36,038 nt of DNA from positions 1 through 36,038 of the forward strand of contig NZ_LLXX01000119.1 in NCBI RefSeq assembly GCF_001440405.1. Direction: 5' to 3'. Under the pieces are notes generated by a model. That model did no database searches and was not told where the DNA came from. It saw nothing but the letters and a program-made list of their open reading frames with translations. This DNA is from Bradyrhizobium valentinum (GTDB lineage Bacteria > Pseudomonadota > Alphaproteobacteria > Rhizobiales > Xanthobacteraceae). A program made the position numbers and the translations under genes. Below are positions 24,592-32,150 of the stretch, piece by piece (within the stretch, counting starts at the first letter, position 1; every line of letters starts with the position of its first letter).

Positions 24592-25560
24592 ATGTCCGAT
24601 GCAGCATCGCATTCCGCCGACTGGCGCCCGGCGGCGTATTACCCCGATCCGGCCATCCGTGCACTCGATCCGCGGTTCGAAAAATACTGGCTCAAGCTGT
24701 CGGCGGTGGAACGGCTGACCACCGGCCTGCGCTGGGCCGAAGGGCCGGTATGGTTCGGCGACGGGCGGTATCTGCTGTGCAGCGATATTCCGAACCAGCG
24801 CATCCTTAAATGGGAGGAGGAGACCGGCACGGTCAGCGTGTTCCGCAAGCCGTCCAACTTCGCCAACGGCAACACCCGCGACCGTCAGGGACGGCTGGTC
24901 ACCTGCGAGCACGGCGGCCGGCGGGTGACGCGCACCGAATATGACGGCTCGATCACGGTGCTGATGGACTCCTTCGATGGCAAGCGGCTGAACTCGCCGA
25001 ACGATGTCGTGGTGAAGTCCGATGGCTCGATCTGGTTCACCGATCCGGTGTTCGGCCTGCTCGGCAATTACGAGGGCTACAAGGCCGAACCCGAGATCGA
25101 CGCCAATGTCTACCGGATCGACGGCGCGACCGGCAAAGCGACCATTGTCGCCGAGGGTGTGCTCGGCCCGAACGGGCTCTGTTTCTCGCCGGACGAGAAG
25201 ATCCTCTACATCATCGAATCCCGCGGCGTGCCGAACCGCAAGATCCTCGCCTACGACGTCGCTGCCAGCGGCGACAAGCTCTCCAACAAGCGCGTCCTCG
25301 TTGACGCCGGCCCCGGCACGCCCGACGGCATGCGCTGCGACATCGACGGCAATCTGTGGTGCGGCTGGGGCATGGGCGACCCCGAGCTCGACGGCGTCGT
25401 GGTGTTCGCCCCCGATGGCGTCATGATCGGCCGCATCGCCCTGCCCGAGCGCTGCGCCAACCTCTGCTTCGGCGGCTTGAAGCGCAACCGCCTGTTCATG
25501 GCCGCGAGCCAGTCGATCTACGCGCTCTATGTGAACACGCAAGGCGCACCGGGCGGATAG
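24592..25560 (+). CDS. SMP-30/gluconolactonase family lactonase
   Basis: A 322-residue six-bladed propeller protein. Metal-site residues are recognisable: Glu in Arg-Trp-Ala-Glu-Gly-Pro, Asn in Asn-Ser-Pro-Asn-Asp-Val, Asn in Gly-Pro-Asn-Gly-Leu and Asp in Pro-Asp-Gly-Met-Arg. The ATG at 24592 (Met-Ser-Asp-Ala-Ala) is preferred. An upstream in-frame ATG at 24544 adds a low-complexity Gln/Asn leader and would leave almost no promoter space before the divergent udh-like gene. It hydrolyses sugar lactones; opening an aldarolactone from the uronate dehydrogenase step is the natural inference. No signal peptide is present, so it is cytosolic. Confidence 0.85.
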   Translation: MSDAASHSADWRPAAYYPDPAIRALDPRFEKYWLKLSAVERLTTGLRWAEGPVWFGDGRYLLCSDIPNQRILKWEEETGTVSVFRKPSNFANGNTRDRQGRLVTCEHGGRRVTRTEYDGSITVLMDSFDGKRLNSPNDVVVKSDGSIWFTDPVFGLLGNYEGYKAEPEIDANVYRIDGATGKATIVAEGVLGPNGLCFSPDEKILYIIESRGVPNRKILAYDVAASGDKLSNKRVLVDAGPGTPDGMRCDIDGNLWCGWGMGDPELDGVVVFAPDGVMIGRIALPERCANLCFGGLKRNRLFMAASQSIYALYVNTQGAPGG

Positions 25561-25562
25561 GT

Positions 25563-25580
25563 TGGCGCCCATTGGCGCCA
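25563..25580. terminator. Perfect hairpin between convergent lactonase and metallo-beta-lactamase genes
   Basis: TGGCGCC (25563-25569) and GGCGCCA (25574-25580) form a perfect seven-pair stem with a CATT loop in the 22-base gap between two convergent genes. This suits a bidirectional terminator although no T tract follows. Confidence 0.5.
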
Positions 25581-25582
25581 GT

Positions 25583-26479
25583 TCATCCCTTCTTTCCCTG
25601 TGCGGCGGCGGTTTGCTCGACGAGCGCGTCTTCAAACGCCTTCTCCAGTGTCGCCGCATAGGCGTTGAACTCGCCGGGATCGACGAACGGGTTGGGCCCG
25701 CCTTCGGCGAGCTTGGCACGCTTTTCCGCCATCTTGTACATTTCCGGATGCGGCGCGAGCAGCACATCCACCTTCATGTCCTTCGCCCGCGCGAACGTGT
25801 TCCGGTAATCAGAGACGATACCGGAATAGGTCGGATTGGTGACGAGCCGGTTCAGCGCTACGGTGCCGCTGCAGAAGATGAGGACGGAGCGTGCGGCATC
25901 GCCGTCCTTCACAGAGAACGCCCAGCTCGTGCAACCCGGCGAATGGCCGGGGGTTTCTCGGGCGGTCAGCGTGACGTCACCCACACTAACTCTGTCGCCT
26001 TCGCGAACCGTGCGATCCACCTTCACCGGCGGAAAATTGAGCGCCGTATCTTCCTGCGCGCCCGGATAGTAGCCGCCTTCAAGCAGCGGCTTGTCGGCCT
26101 CACCGGCGACGAGCTGGCCACCACTCGCCTGTTTCATTTCCGCAAAGCCGCCGGTGTGGTCGATATGCGCATGGGTGTTGAGCAGGTATTTGATGTCGGT
26201 GATCTTGAAGCCCAGTTTCTCGATGTTCGCTTTGATCTGCGACGTTGATTCCGGCATCACTGTATCGACCAGGATATGGCCTCGCGGCGATGTGATCAGG
26301 TAGGACGCCAGGCCGTCGGTTCCGACATAATAGACGTTGCCGATCATCTTGAACGGTTCGGTCGGCGTGTTCCACTTTACCTTGAGGGTTGCGAGCAGAT
26401 CCTTGACGGTTTGGGCCTGCACTGTCCCGGCAAGCGACATCAGCGCGACCAGCGCAACGACGATTTTCTTCACGGGCAT
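25583..26479 (-). CDS. Subclass B3 metallo-beta-lactamase, BJP-1-like
   Basis: A 298-residue protein with a signal peptide cleaved after about residue 22 (Val-Gln-Ala-Gln). All B3 zinc ligands are present: His103-Ala-His105-Ile-Asp107-His108, His179 in Thr-Pro-Gly-His-Ser-Pro-Gly-Cys-Thr-Ser-Trp, and His244. These correspond to standard positions 116, 118, 120, 121, 196 and 263. Flanking stretches (Val-Gly-Thr-Asp-Gly, Leu-Leu-Glu-Gly-Gly-Tyr-Tyr-Pro-Gly, Cys-Ser-Gly-Thr-Val-Ala-Leu-Asn) closely match BJP-1 of Bradyrhizobium as I remember it. It is periplasmic and expected to hydrolyse beta-lactams including carbapenems. It is a stand-alone gene with no mobile element or AmpR-type regulator beside it, so it looks intrinsic. 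Confidence 0.9.
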   Translation of the reverse strand: MPVKKIVVALVALMSLAGTVQAQTVKDLLATLKVKWNTPTEPFKMIGNVYYVGTDGLASYLITSPRGHILVDTVMPESTSQIKANIEKLGFKITDIKYLLNTHAHIDHTGGFAEMKQASGGQLVAGEADKPLLEGGYYPGAQEDTALNFPPVKVDRTVREGDRVSVGDVTLTARETPGHSPGCTSWAFSVKDGDAARSVLIFCSGTVALNRLVTNPTYSGIVSDYRNTFARAKDMKVDVLLAPHPEMYKMAEKRAKLAEGGPNPFVDPGEFNAYAATLEKAFEDALVEQTAAAQGKKG

Positions 26480-26621
26480 CCTCCATCTTTTCTTGTTGCG
26501 TCGTCGCTGCGTCGGCCACGCATTGACGCTGACGTCAGCCTGGCGATGATTCTGGTCAAAAAAATGCCGACCGCCTTTCGGCAGCCGGCATCTTTCACGA
26601 ACGGCGCAAGCGCCGCTTCAA

Positions 26622-28052
26622 TTACGCGGCGTTGTAGCCGGCGACCGCCTTCACCTCGAGATATTCCTCGAGGCCATACTTGCCCCATTCGCGGCCATTG
26701 CCGGACTGCTTGTAGCCGCCGAACGGCGCAGTGCGGTCGTTCGGCACGCCCTGCAGGTTGATGTTGCCGGCGCGAATCTGTTTGGCTACGCGACGCGCGC
26801 TCTCCACCGTATCGCCCGAGACGTAACCGGCGAGACCATAGGGTGTGTCATTGGCGATCTTCACGGCGTCGGCTTCATCCTTGGCGCCGATGATCGTCAG
26901 CACCGGCCCGAAGATTTCCTCCCGCGCAATCGTCATGTCGTTGGTGACGTCGGCGAAGATGGTCGGGCGCACGTAGAAGCCCTTGTTGACACCCTCAGGC
27001 AGACCGGGACCACCGGCCACCAGCGTCGCGCCTTCGTCGATGCCCTTCTTGATCAGCGCCTGAATCTTGTCCCACTGGATGCGCGACACGACCGGGCCGA
27101 TGGTGGTGCCCTCGGCGCGGGGATCGCCGGCCTTGGTCTTGTCGGCGACGCCCTTGGCGATGGCGGCGACTTCCTTCATCTTCGACAGCGGCACGATCAT
27201 CCGCGACGGCGCGTTGCACGACTGGCCGGAGTTGTTGAACATGTGCATCACGCCGCCGGTCACGGCCTTGGTGAGGTCGGCGCCTTCGAGGATGACGTTC
27301 GGCGACTTGCCGCCCAATTCCTGGCTGACGCGCTTCACGGTCGGCGCGGCACGCTTGGCGACATCGACGCCGGCGCGGGTCGAGCCGGTGAACGAGATCA
27401 TGTCGATATCCGGATGCTCGGCCATCGCGGCGCCGACTTCGGGGCCGAGGCCGTTGAGCAGGTTGAACACGCCCTTCGGCACGCCCGCTTCATGCAGGAT
27501 TTCGGCGAAGATCAATGCCGAGGTCGGGGTGAATTCCGAAGGCTTGAGGATCATGGTGCAGCCGGCGGCGAGCGCGGGCGCAACCTTGCAGGCGATCTGG
27601 TTAAGCGGCCAGTTCCAGGGCGTGATCATGCCGACGACGCCGACCGGCTCGCGCACGACGACGGCCGAACCGACCGTCTCTTCAAAATGGTAGTTCTTGA
27701 GCACTTCGAGCGTGGAGGCGATGTGGCCAAGGCCCGCGCCGGCCTGCAGCCGTTCGGCCATCGGCAGCGGCGCACCCATTTCGTCCGACACGGCCGCGCC
27801 GATTTCCTTCATGCGGCCCTTGTAGATCTCGATGATCTTCTCGAACAGCGCGATGCGCTCTTCGCGGCTGGTCTGCGAATATGTCACGAAAGCGCGCTTG
27901 GCGGCGGCAACGGCCTTGTCGAGGTCGGCCTTCGAGCCGAGCGCAACTTCGTACATCGCTTCTTCGGTCGCCGGATTGACGACGGGCGTGGACTTCTTGA
28001 CGGCCGGATCGACCCAGGCACCATCGATGTAGAATTGCATGCGATTGACCAT
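26622..28052 (-). CDS. NAD(P)-dependent aldehyde dehydrogenase
   Basis: A 476-residue ALDH. The ATG at 28052 has AGAGG about seven bases upstream and yields the standard family length; an open extension to 28250 runs into repeat DNA. The catalytic pair is Glu245 (Gln-Glu-Leu-Gly-Gly-Lys) and Cys279 (Asn-Ser-Gly-Gln-Ser-Cys). The Rossmann entrance Pro-Trp-Asn-Trp-Pro and Phe-Thr-Gly-Ser-Thr are also present. Substrate is not evident. In an oxidative uronate route the last step would be 2-ketoglutarate semialdehyde dehydrogenase, and this gene is one candidate by position only. It is monocistronic. Confidence 0.92.
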   Translation of the reverse strand: MVNRMQFYIDGAWVDPAVKKSTPVVNPATEEAMYEVALGSKADLDKAVAAAKRAFVTYSQTSREERIALFEKIIEIYKGRMKEIGAAVSDEMGAPLPMAERLQAGAGLGHIASTLEVLKNYHFEETVGSAVVVREPVGVVGMITPWNWPLNQIACKVAPALAAGCTMILKPSEFTPTSALIFAEILHEAGVPKGVFNLLNGLGPEVGAAMAEHPDIDMISFTGSTRAGVDVAKRAAPTVKRVSQELGGKSPNVILEGADLTKAVTGGVMHMFNNSGQSCNAPSRMIVPLSKMKEVAAIAKGVADKTKAGDPRAEGTTIGPVVSRIQWDKIQALIKKGIDEGATLVAGGPGLPEGVNKGFYVRPTIFADVTNDMTIAREEIFGPVLTIIGAKDEADAVKIANDTPYGLAGYVSGDTVESARRVAKQIRAGNINLQGVPNDRTAPFGGYKQSGNGREWGKYGLEEYLEVKAVAGYNAA

Positions 28053-28214
28053 CGGAAACCTCTTTAATCTCGGAGCAATGGAGGAGGAACAGAAGCGTTC
28101 GGCAGCATCCTTGCACGAAAGCCAGGGCAGTTGAACCCGCCATATGCGGGGTGCCGCGATGCGGCAGGCGCTGGATATAAGGACAGGGGCATGGGGGTGG
28201 CAAGGTGCTCCGCC

Positions 28215-28313
28215 CGTCATTCCGCCTCTTGGCGCGAGCCCGGAATCCATCGGGCCGCATAACCCGTGTCACGATGGATTCCGGGTTCGCGCTGCGCGCG
28301 CCCCGGAATGACG
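28215..28313. repeat. Nested inverted repeat between E1-like and ALDH genes
   Basis: The outer arms are CGTCATTCCG (28215-28224) and CGGAATGACG (28304-28313). An inner inverted pair, CCCGGAATCCATCG and CGATGGATTCCGGG, frames a short centre. Both arms also contain small hairpins (for example GCGCGAG/CGCGC). This is a typical Bradyrhizobium intergenic palindrome and may act as a terminator for the ALDH upstream region or the E1 gene. Confidence 0.75.
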
Positions 28314-28325
28314 GCGGCAGATGTC

Positions 28326-30692
28326 TCACACCGCCATCTTCCGGTGCCGCACCGGCGCCCCGACGGTCAACGCCTCCGCCGCATCGATGATGGCGTTGGC
28401 GTCGATACCGTAGTGGCGGTAGAGATCGCCAATCGTACCGGTCTGGCCGAATTGCTCGACGCCGAGCGCCTCGAGGCGGTGGCCGCGCACGCTGCCGAGC
28501 CAGCCGAGCGAAGCGGGGTGGCCGTCGATCACGCTCACAATGCCGCAGTCGCGAGTGAGCGGCGCCAGCAGCTTTTCGACATGGCTGAGGTGCTGGACGG
28601 CGCGGCGGTCGCGCCGCAAGTTCCGCGCGGCGGACCATCCCGCATGCAGCCGGTCTGCCGAGGTTACCGCCAGTAAACCGACATCGCGGTGGCTTTCGCC
28701 GATGAAGCCCACCGCCTCGATCGCCTCCGGCGCGACCGCCCCGGTGTAGGCGATCACGATATCGCAATTCGGCCCGGGCTCGCGCAGCCAGTAGGCGCCC
28801 TCGGTGATGTCCCTTTGCAGGTCCGGCGTCATGATCCGCTGCGGCTGATCGACCGTGCGGGTCGACAATCGCAAATAGACCGAGCCGCCCTCGCCGACTT
28901 CGCGCTGCATGTGGCGAAAGCCCCACCCCATGATCACGGCAAGTTCATCGACGAAGGCCGGTTCGAACGAGGCCAGCCCATCCTGCGCCATGCCGATCAA
29001 GGGTGTGGCGATCGACTGATGCGCCCCGCCTTCCGGCGCCAGCGTGATTCCCGACGGCGTCGCCACCACCATGAAGCGGGCGTCCTGGTAGCAGGCATAG
29101 TTCAGCGCATCGAGGCCGCGCTCGATGAAGGGATCGTACAGCGTGCCGACGGGCAGCAGCCGTTCGCCATTGATCTGATGCGAGAGCCCCAGCGCCGAGA
29201 GCATGATGAATAGGTTCATCTCGGCGATACCGAGTTCGAGGTGCTGGCCCTTGGGCGAAAAATCCCAGTTGAAGGTCGAGGGTATTTTCTCCTGGCGGAA
29301 CAGGTCGTGGTTCTCGGCTTTGGCGAACAGCCCGCGGCGGTTGACCCAGGCACCGAGATTGGTCGACACGGTGACATCAGGCGAGGCGGTGACGATCCGC
29401 GCGGCCAATTCCGTATCGCCGCGCGCGAGTTCGTTGAGCACCAACCCAAAGCCCTGTTGCGTCGACATCTGCGCCGTGGGCTTGAAGGTAAGCTGTTGCG
29501 GAACGTCGATGACGGGTGCAGTGAGACGGCGACGGCCTTGCTGATTGAACGGCGCTGCCGCCAGGAATGCTTCGAGCTCGGCCGGCGCCTGTGGCAGCCC
29601 TTCGAACTTGTCCCATTCATGGCCGGGGCGGATGTTCTGCGCACCGCGCCACTTCTCCATCTGCGCCACCGTCATCAGGCCCGCATGGTTGTCCTTGTGG
29701 CCCTGCATCGGCAGGCCGACGCCCTTGATGGTGTAGGCGATGAAGCAGACGGGACGATCGTGATCAATCGCCTCGAATGCCTCGATCATGCTGGCCATGT
29801 CATGGCCGCCGAGGTTGGACATCAACGCCAGCAGCTCGTCGTCGCTGCGGCGGTCGATCAATTGCGAAACCTCTCCCTGATCGCCGATGTCGTCCTGCAG
29901 ATGCTTGCGGAAGGCAGCCCCGCCCTGGAAGCACAGCGCCGCATACATCTGGTTCGGGCAATTATCGATCCAGCGCCTCAAGGCCTCGCCGCCGGGCTCG
30001 GCGAACGCCGCCTGCATCAGGCGGCCGTATTTCACGATCACCACGTCCCAGCCGAAATTGCGGAACATGGTCTCGAACTTCTCCCACAGCCCTTCCCGCA
30101 CGACGGCATCGAGGCTCTGTCTGTTGTAGTCCACCACCCACCAAGTATTGCGCAGCGCATGCTTCCAGCCTTCGAGCAGCGCCTCGAAGATGTTGCCCTC
30201 ATCCATTTCGGCGTCACCGACGAGCGCAATCATCCGCCCCTCGGGGCGGTCCTGCATCCAGCCATGCGACGTGACGTAATCCTGCACCAGCGAGGAGAAC
30301 AGGGTTTGCGCGACGCCGAGGCCCACCGAGCCGGTGGAGAAGTCGACGTCGTCGGTATCCTTGGTGCGCGATGGATAGGATTGCGCGCCCTTGAAGCCGC
30401 GGAAATTTTCCAGCTTGTCGCGGGTCTGGTGCCCGAACAGATACTGGATGGCGTGGAACACCGGGCTCGCATGCGGCTTCACCGCGACACGGTCCTGCGG
30501 ACGCAGCACCGAGAAATATAGCGCCGACATGATGTTGGCGAGCGAGGCGGACGAGGCCTGATGGCCGCCGACCTTCAGCCCGTCGGCACTGGGCCTGACG
30601 TGGTTGGCGTGATGGATCGTCCACGACGACAGCCACAGCACCTTGCGCGCCAGCGCGGACAGCATTTCCAGGCGTGCGGGCTCTATAGGCAT
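28326..30692 (-). CDS. Thiamine-diphosphate E1 enzyme, AceE/MdeB/transketolase-like
   Basis: A 788-residue protein. The ThDP motif Gly159-Asp160-Ala-Glu-Met-Asp-Glu-Gly-Asn ends about 30 residues later with Asn190. An early Gly-Gly-His-Gln-Ala-Ser and an Asn-Phe-Arg segment match homodimeric 2-oxoacid dehydrogenase E1 (AceE) more than sugar transketolases. The pyrimidine-binding domain follows at about 390-570 (Glu-Met-Asn-Leu-Phe region), then the C-terminal domain. It is shorter than E. coli AceE (887 residues). It is divergent from an Lrp/AsnC regulator, just as Pseudomonas mdeB (2-ketobutyrate dehydrogenase E1) is from mdeR. I therefore infer a 2-oxoacid from amino acid breakdown as substrate. 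No E2/E3 gene is adjacent; plain transketolase remains possible. Confidence 0.8.
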   Translation of the reverse strand: MPIEPARLEMLSALARKVLWLSSWTIHHANHVRPSADGLKVGGHQASSASLANIMSALYFSVLRPQDRVAVKPHASPVFHAIQYLFGHQTRDKLENFRGFKGAQSYPSRTKDTDDVDFSTGSVGLGVAQTLFSSLVQDYVTSHGWMQDRPEGRMIALVGDAEMDEGNIFEALLEGWKHALRNTWWVVDYNRQSLDAVVREGLWEKFETMFRNFGWDVVIVKYGRLMQAAFAEPGGEALRRWIDNCPNQMYAALCFQGGAAFRKHLQDDIGDQGEVSQLIDRRSDDELLALMSNLGGHDMASMIEAFEAIDHDRPVCFIAYTIKGVGLPMQGHKDNHAGLMTVAQMEKWRGAQNIRPGHEWDKFEGLPQAPAELEAFLAAAPFNQQGRRRLTAPVIDVPQQLTFKPTAQMSTQQGFGLVLNELARGDTELAARIVTASPDVTVSTNLGAWVNRRGLFAKAENHDLFRQEKIPSTFNWDFSPKGQHLELGIAEMNLFIMLSALGLSHQINGERLLPVGTLYDPFIERGLDALNYACYQDARFMVVATPSGITLAPEGGAHQSIATPLIGMAQDGLASFEPAFVDELAVIMGWGFRHMQREVGEGGSVYLRLSTRTVDQPQRIMTPDLQRDITEGAYWLREPGPNCDIVIAYTGAVAPEAIEAVGFIGESHRDVGLLAVTSADRLHAGWSAARNLRRDRRAVQHLSHVEKLLAPLTRDCGIVSVIDGHPASLGWLGSVRGHRLEALGVEQFGQTGTIGDLYRHYGIDANAIIDAAEALTVGAPVRHRKMAV

Positions 30693-30768
30693 GGCAATGC
30701 TCCCGGAGAGAATTCAGTATGCGCCGATCTTAGCGGCCGCGCAGGTGTCAAAATTCTCAATTTGCTGC

Positions 30769-30809
30769 GGCATACCACCCAATATTGGGATAAAATGCCA
30801 CAATATGCC
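30769..30809. promoter_or_regulatory. Candidate Lrp/AsnC operator in divergent promoter region
   Basis: A perfect 12-base palindrome CCCAATATTGGG (30778-30789) is flanked by GGCATA (30769-30774) and TATGCC (30804-30809), which are inverted relative to one another. The block is AT-rich against a GC-rich background and sits in the gap between the E1-like gene and the lrp-like gene. This is the expected place for an autoregulatory Lrp-family site controlling both genes. The Lrp start at 30832 leaves it untranslated; a start at 30805 would overlap it. Confidence 0.55.
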
Positions 30810-30831
30810 TCCAAACCGCGAGTTCATCCCA

Positions 30832-31293
30832 ATGGCCACCCTCGACGCCATCGACCGCAGGATCCTCAGCCTGCTGCAGACCGACAGCCGCATGACCATG
30901 CAGGAACTCGCCGACAAGGTCGGCCTCTCGGTGTCGCCCTGCCATCGCCGGGTCAAGCTGCTGGAAGAACGCGGCATCATCACGCGCTACATCGCGACCG
31001 TCGATCAGAAATCATTGGGCTTGCATGTCAGCGTCTTCATCTCGATCAAGCTGGCGCGGCAGAAAGAGGAAGATCTCAACCGGTTTGCGAAAGCGATTTC
31101 GAAATGGGACGAGGTGCTGGAGTGCTATCTGATGACCGGCAACCGCGATTATCTGCTACGCGTCGTCGCCGCCGACCTCTCCTCCTATGAAGCGTTCCTG
31201 AAGAACAAGCTGACACGGCTCGACGGCATCGCCTCGATCGAGTCGAGCTTTGCGCTGAGCCAGGTGAAGTATTCGATCGCGCTGCCGGTGTAG
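30832..31293 (+). CDS. Lrp/AsnC family transcriptional regulator
   Basis: A 153-residue regulator, the usual family length. The N-terminal helix-turn-helix includes Leu-Asp-Ala-Ile-Asp-Arg-Arg-Ile-Leu, then Glu-Leu-Ala-Asp-Lys-Val-Gly-Leu-Ser, then Cys-His-Arg-Arg-Val-Lys-Leu-Leu-Glu. It is followed by the RAM ligand-binding and oligomerisation domain (Val-Leu-Glu-Cys-Tyr-Leu-Met-Thr-Gly-Asn-Arg-Asp-Tyr-Leu). The ATG at 30832 begins at the conserved domain; an in-frame ATG at 30805 would add nine residues. It probably senses an amino acid and controls the divergent E1-like gene and itself. Confidence 0.9.
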   Translation: MATLDAIDRRILSLLQTDSRMTMQELADKVGLSVSPCHRRVKLLEERGIITRYIATVDQKSLGLHVSVFISIKLARQKEEDLNRFAKAISKWDEVLECYLMTGNRDYLLRVVAADLSSYEAFLKNKLTRLDGIASIESSFALSQVKYSIALPV

Positions 31294-31326
31294 CACAGCT
31301 CTCATCCCGCTATTGCGAGCGCAGAC

Positions 31327-31409
31327 CGTAGGATGGGTGGAGCGAAGCGATACCCATCAATGCGGGGCGCAGAAGGTGATGGGTTTCGCTTCGCTCTACC
31401 CATCCTACG
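31327..31409. repeat. Inverted repeat, CGTAGGATGGGT type
   Basis: CGTAGGATGGGTGGAGCGAA at the left is the inverted partner of TTCGCTCTACCCATCCTACG at the right, with a second inner pair (gatacccatc / gatgggtttc). It lies just after the Lrp gene. The family is common in Bradyrhizobium intergenic DNA, from general knowledge. Confidence 0.8.
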
Positions 31410-31977
31410 ATCGACACACAGTCACGATCTCGCAGCGCTGATCGCCCGAGGTTTGCATCTTCTTTGCCCTCCTCTTGTTCAGAGGGCGCAGGGAAGACCG
31501 GGTGCTTGCTGCACCCGCGGTCTCGCGTGCGATTTGCGCAAACAAAACTGCACACGAGCATACAGGGCAGCGGGAGCATTCCGGCCTTCCCTGCGCAATG
31601 GCTTTACGGCTTACTTCGTGCTCTCCCCGGTGAACGGCTTTCTTGCCACCGTCGCCCCCGAGAAGCTTCGCTTCTCTCGGACTTAACGCCAGCACCGCGG
31701 CGTCCGGACCACACGACTTCGCCGTACGCATCCGGCGCGTACGTCTAGCGCGCCTTCAGCGTCCATCGCATCTCACCGCACGTTCGTGACGATCGCGAGC
31801 GCCCCTCATCTGCGTGAGACGGGCGGAGTTATGCCGGTGATTTGCGTGAGAACGAAAGCGGAATATTTTTGCTGGAAGGGCTGGACAGGTTTTGACTGAT
31901 TTGCCCGTCGTGCCAGTTTGTCGCACGCTCTGCGTGAAATTGCGCTTGTGCGCGAAGCAAATCAGCCCGGAGAAGTT
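31410..31977. repeat. Gene-free block, probable dispersed Bradyrhizobium repeat
   Basis: No frame here has coding character or a recognisable domain. The stretch around 31500-31690 (TTTGCGCAAACAAAACTGCA, then GAGCATACAGGGCAGCGGGA, then TTCCCTGCGCAATGGCTTTA) resembles, from memory, a degenerate repeat that recurs in Bradyrhizobium genomes and yields many spurious short ORFs. The part from 31750 to 31977 shows nothing I can name. Confidence 0.4.
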
Positions 31978-32073
31978 CGTAGGGTGGGCAAAGCGACAGC
32001 GTGCCCACCCTCAAGAAGCGCGCTCGACGATAGATGGTGGGCACGTCGCTTGCGTTCCTTTGCCCACCCTACG
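31978..32073. repeat. Inverted repeat, CGTAGGGTGGGC type
   Basis: CGTAGGGTGGGCAAAGCGAC (left) is matched in inverse by a slightly extended arm at the right, GTCGCTTGCGTTCCTTTGCC followed by CACCCTACG. The inner arms are GTGCCCACC and GGTGGGCAC. It ends 78 bases before the LysR start and resembles the element at 31327-31409 in organisation. Confidence 0.8.
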
Positions 32074-32150
32074 CGATCTGCCGGCCTTGCAATTACTGCC
32101 TGTTCAATCCACCTTCCCGAGTGGCGGCATATCAGCGGCGGCATATCGAA

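Noticed and set aside
23100..24809. Long plus-strand open frame opposite the dehydratase and uronate dehydrogenase genes
   Set aside because: It lies antisense to two genes with clear catalytic motifs, has His/Arg/Ala-rich composition typical of antisense GC-rich frames, and shows no domain.
24556..25767. 403-residue minus-strand open frame opposite the SMP-30 gene
   Set aside because: It overlaps both the lactonase and the end of the metallo-beta-lactamase gene and has no family resemblance.
29241..30521. 426-residue plus-strand open frame opposite the E1-like gene
   Set aside because: It is antisense to a well-supported ThDP enzyme and has no recognisable motif.
31333..31748. Short open frames in the repeat block after the Lrp gene
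   Set aside because: They read through inverted repeats and resemble the spurious ORFs produced by dispersed Bradyrhizobium repeats; there is no plausible ribosome binding site or domain.
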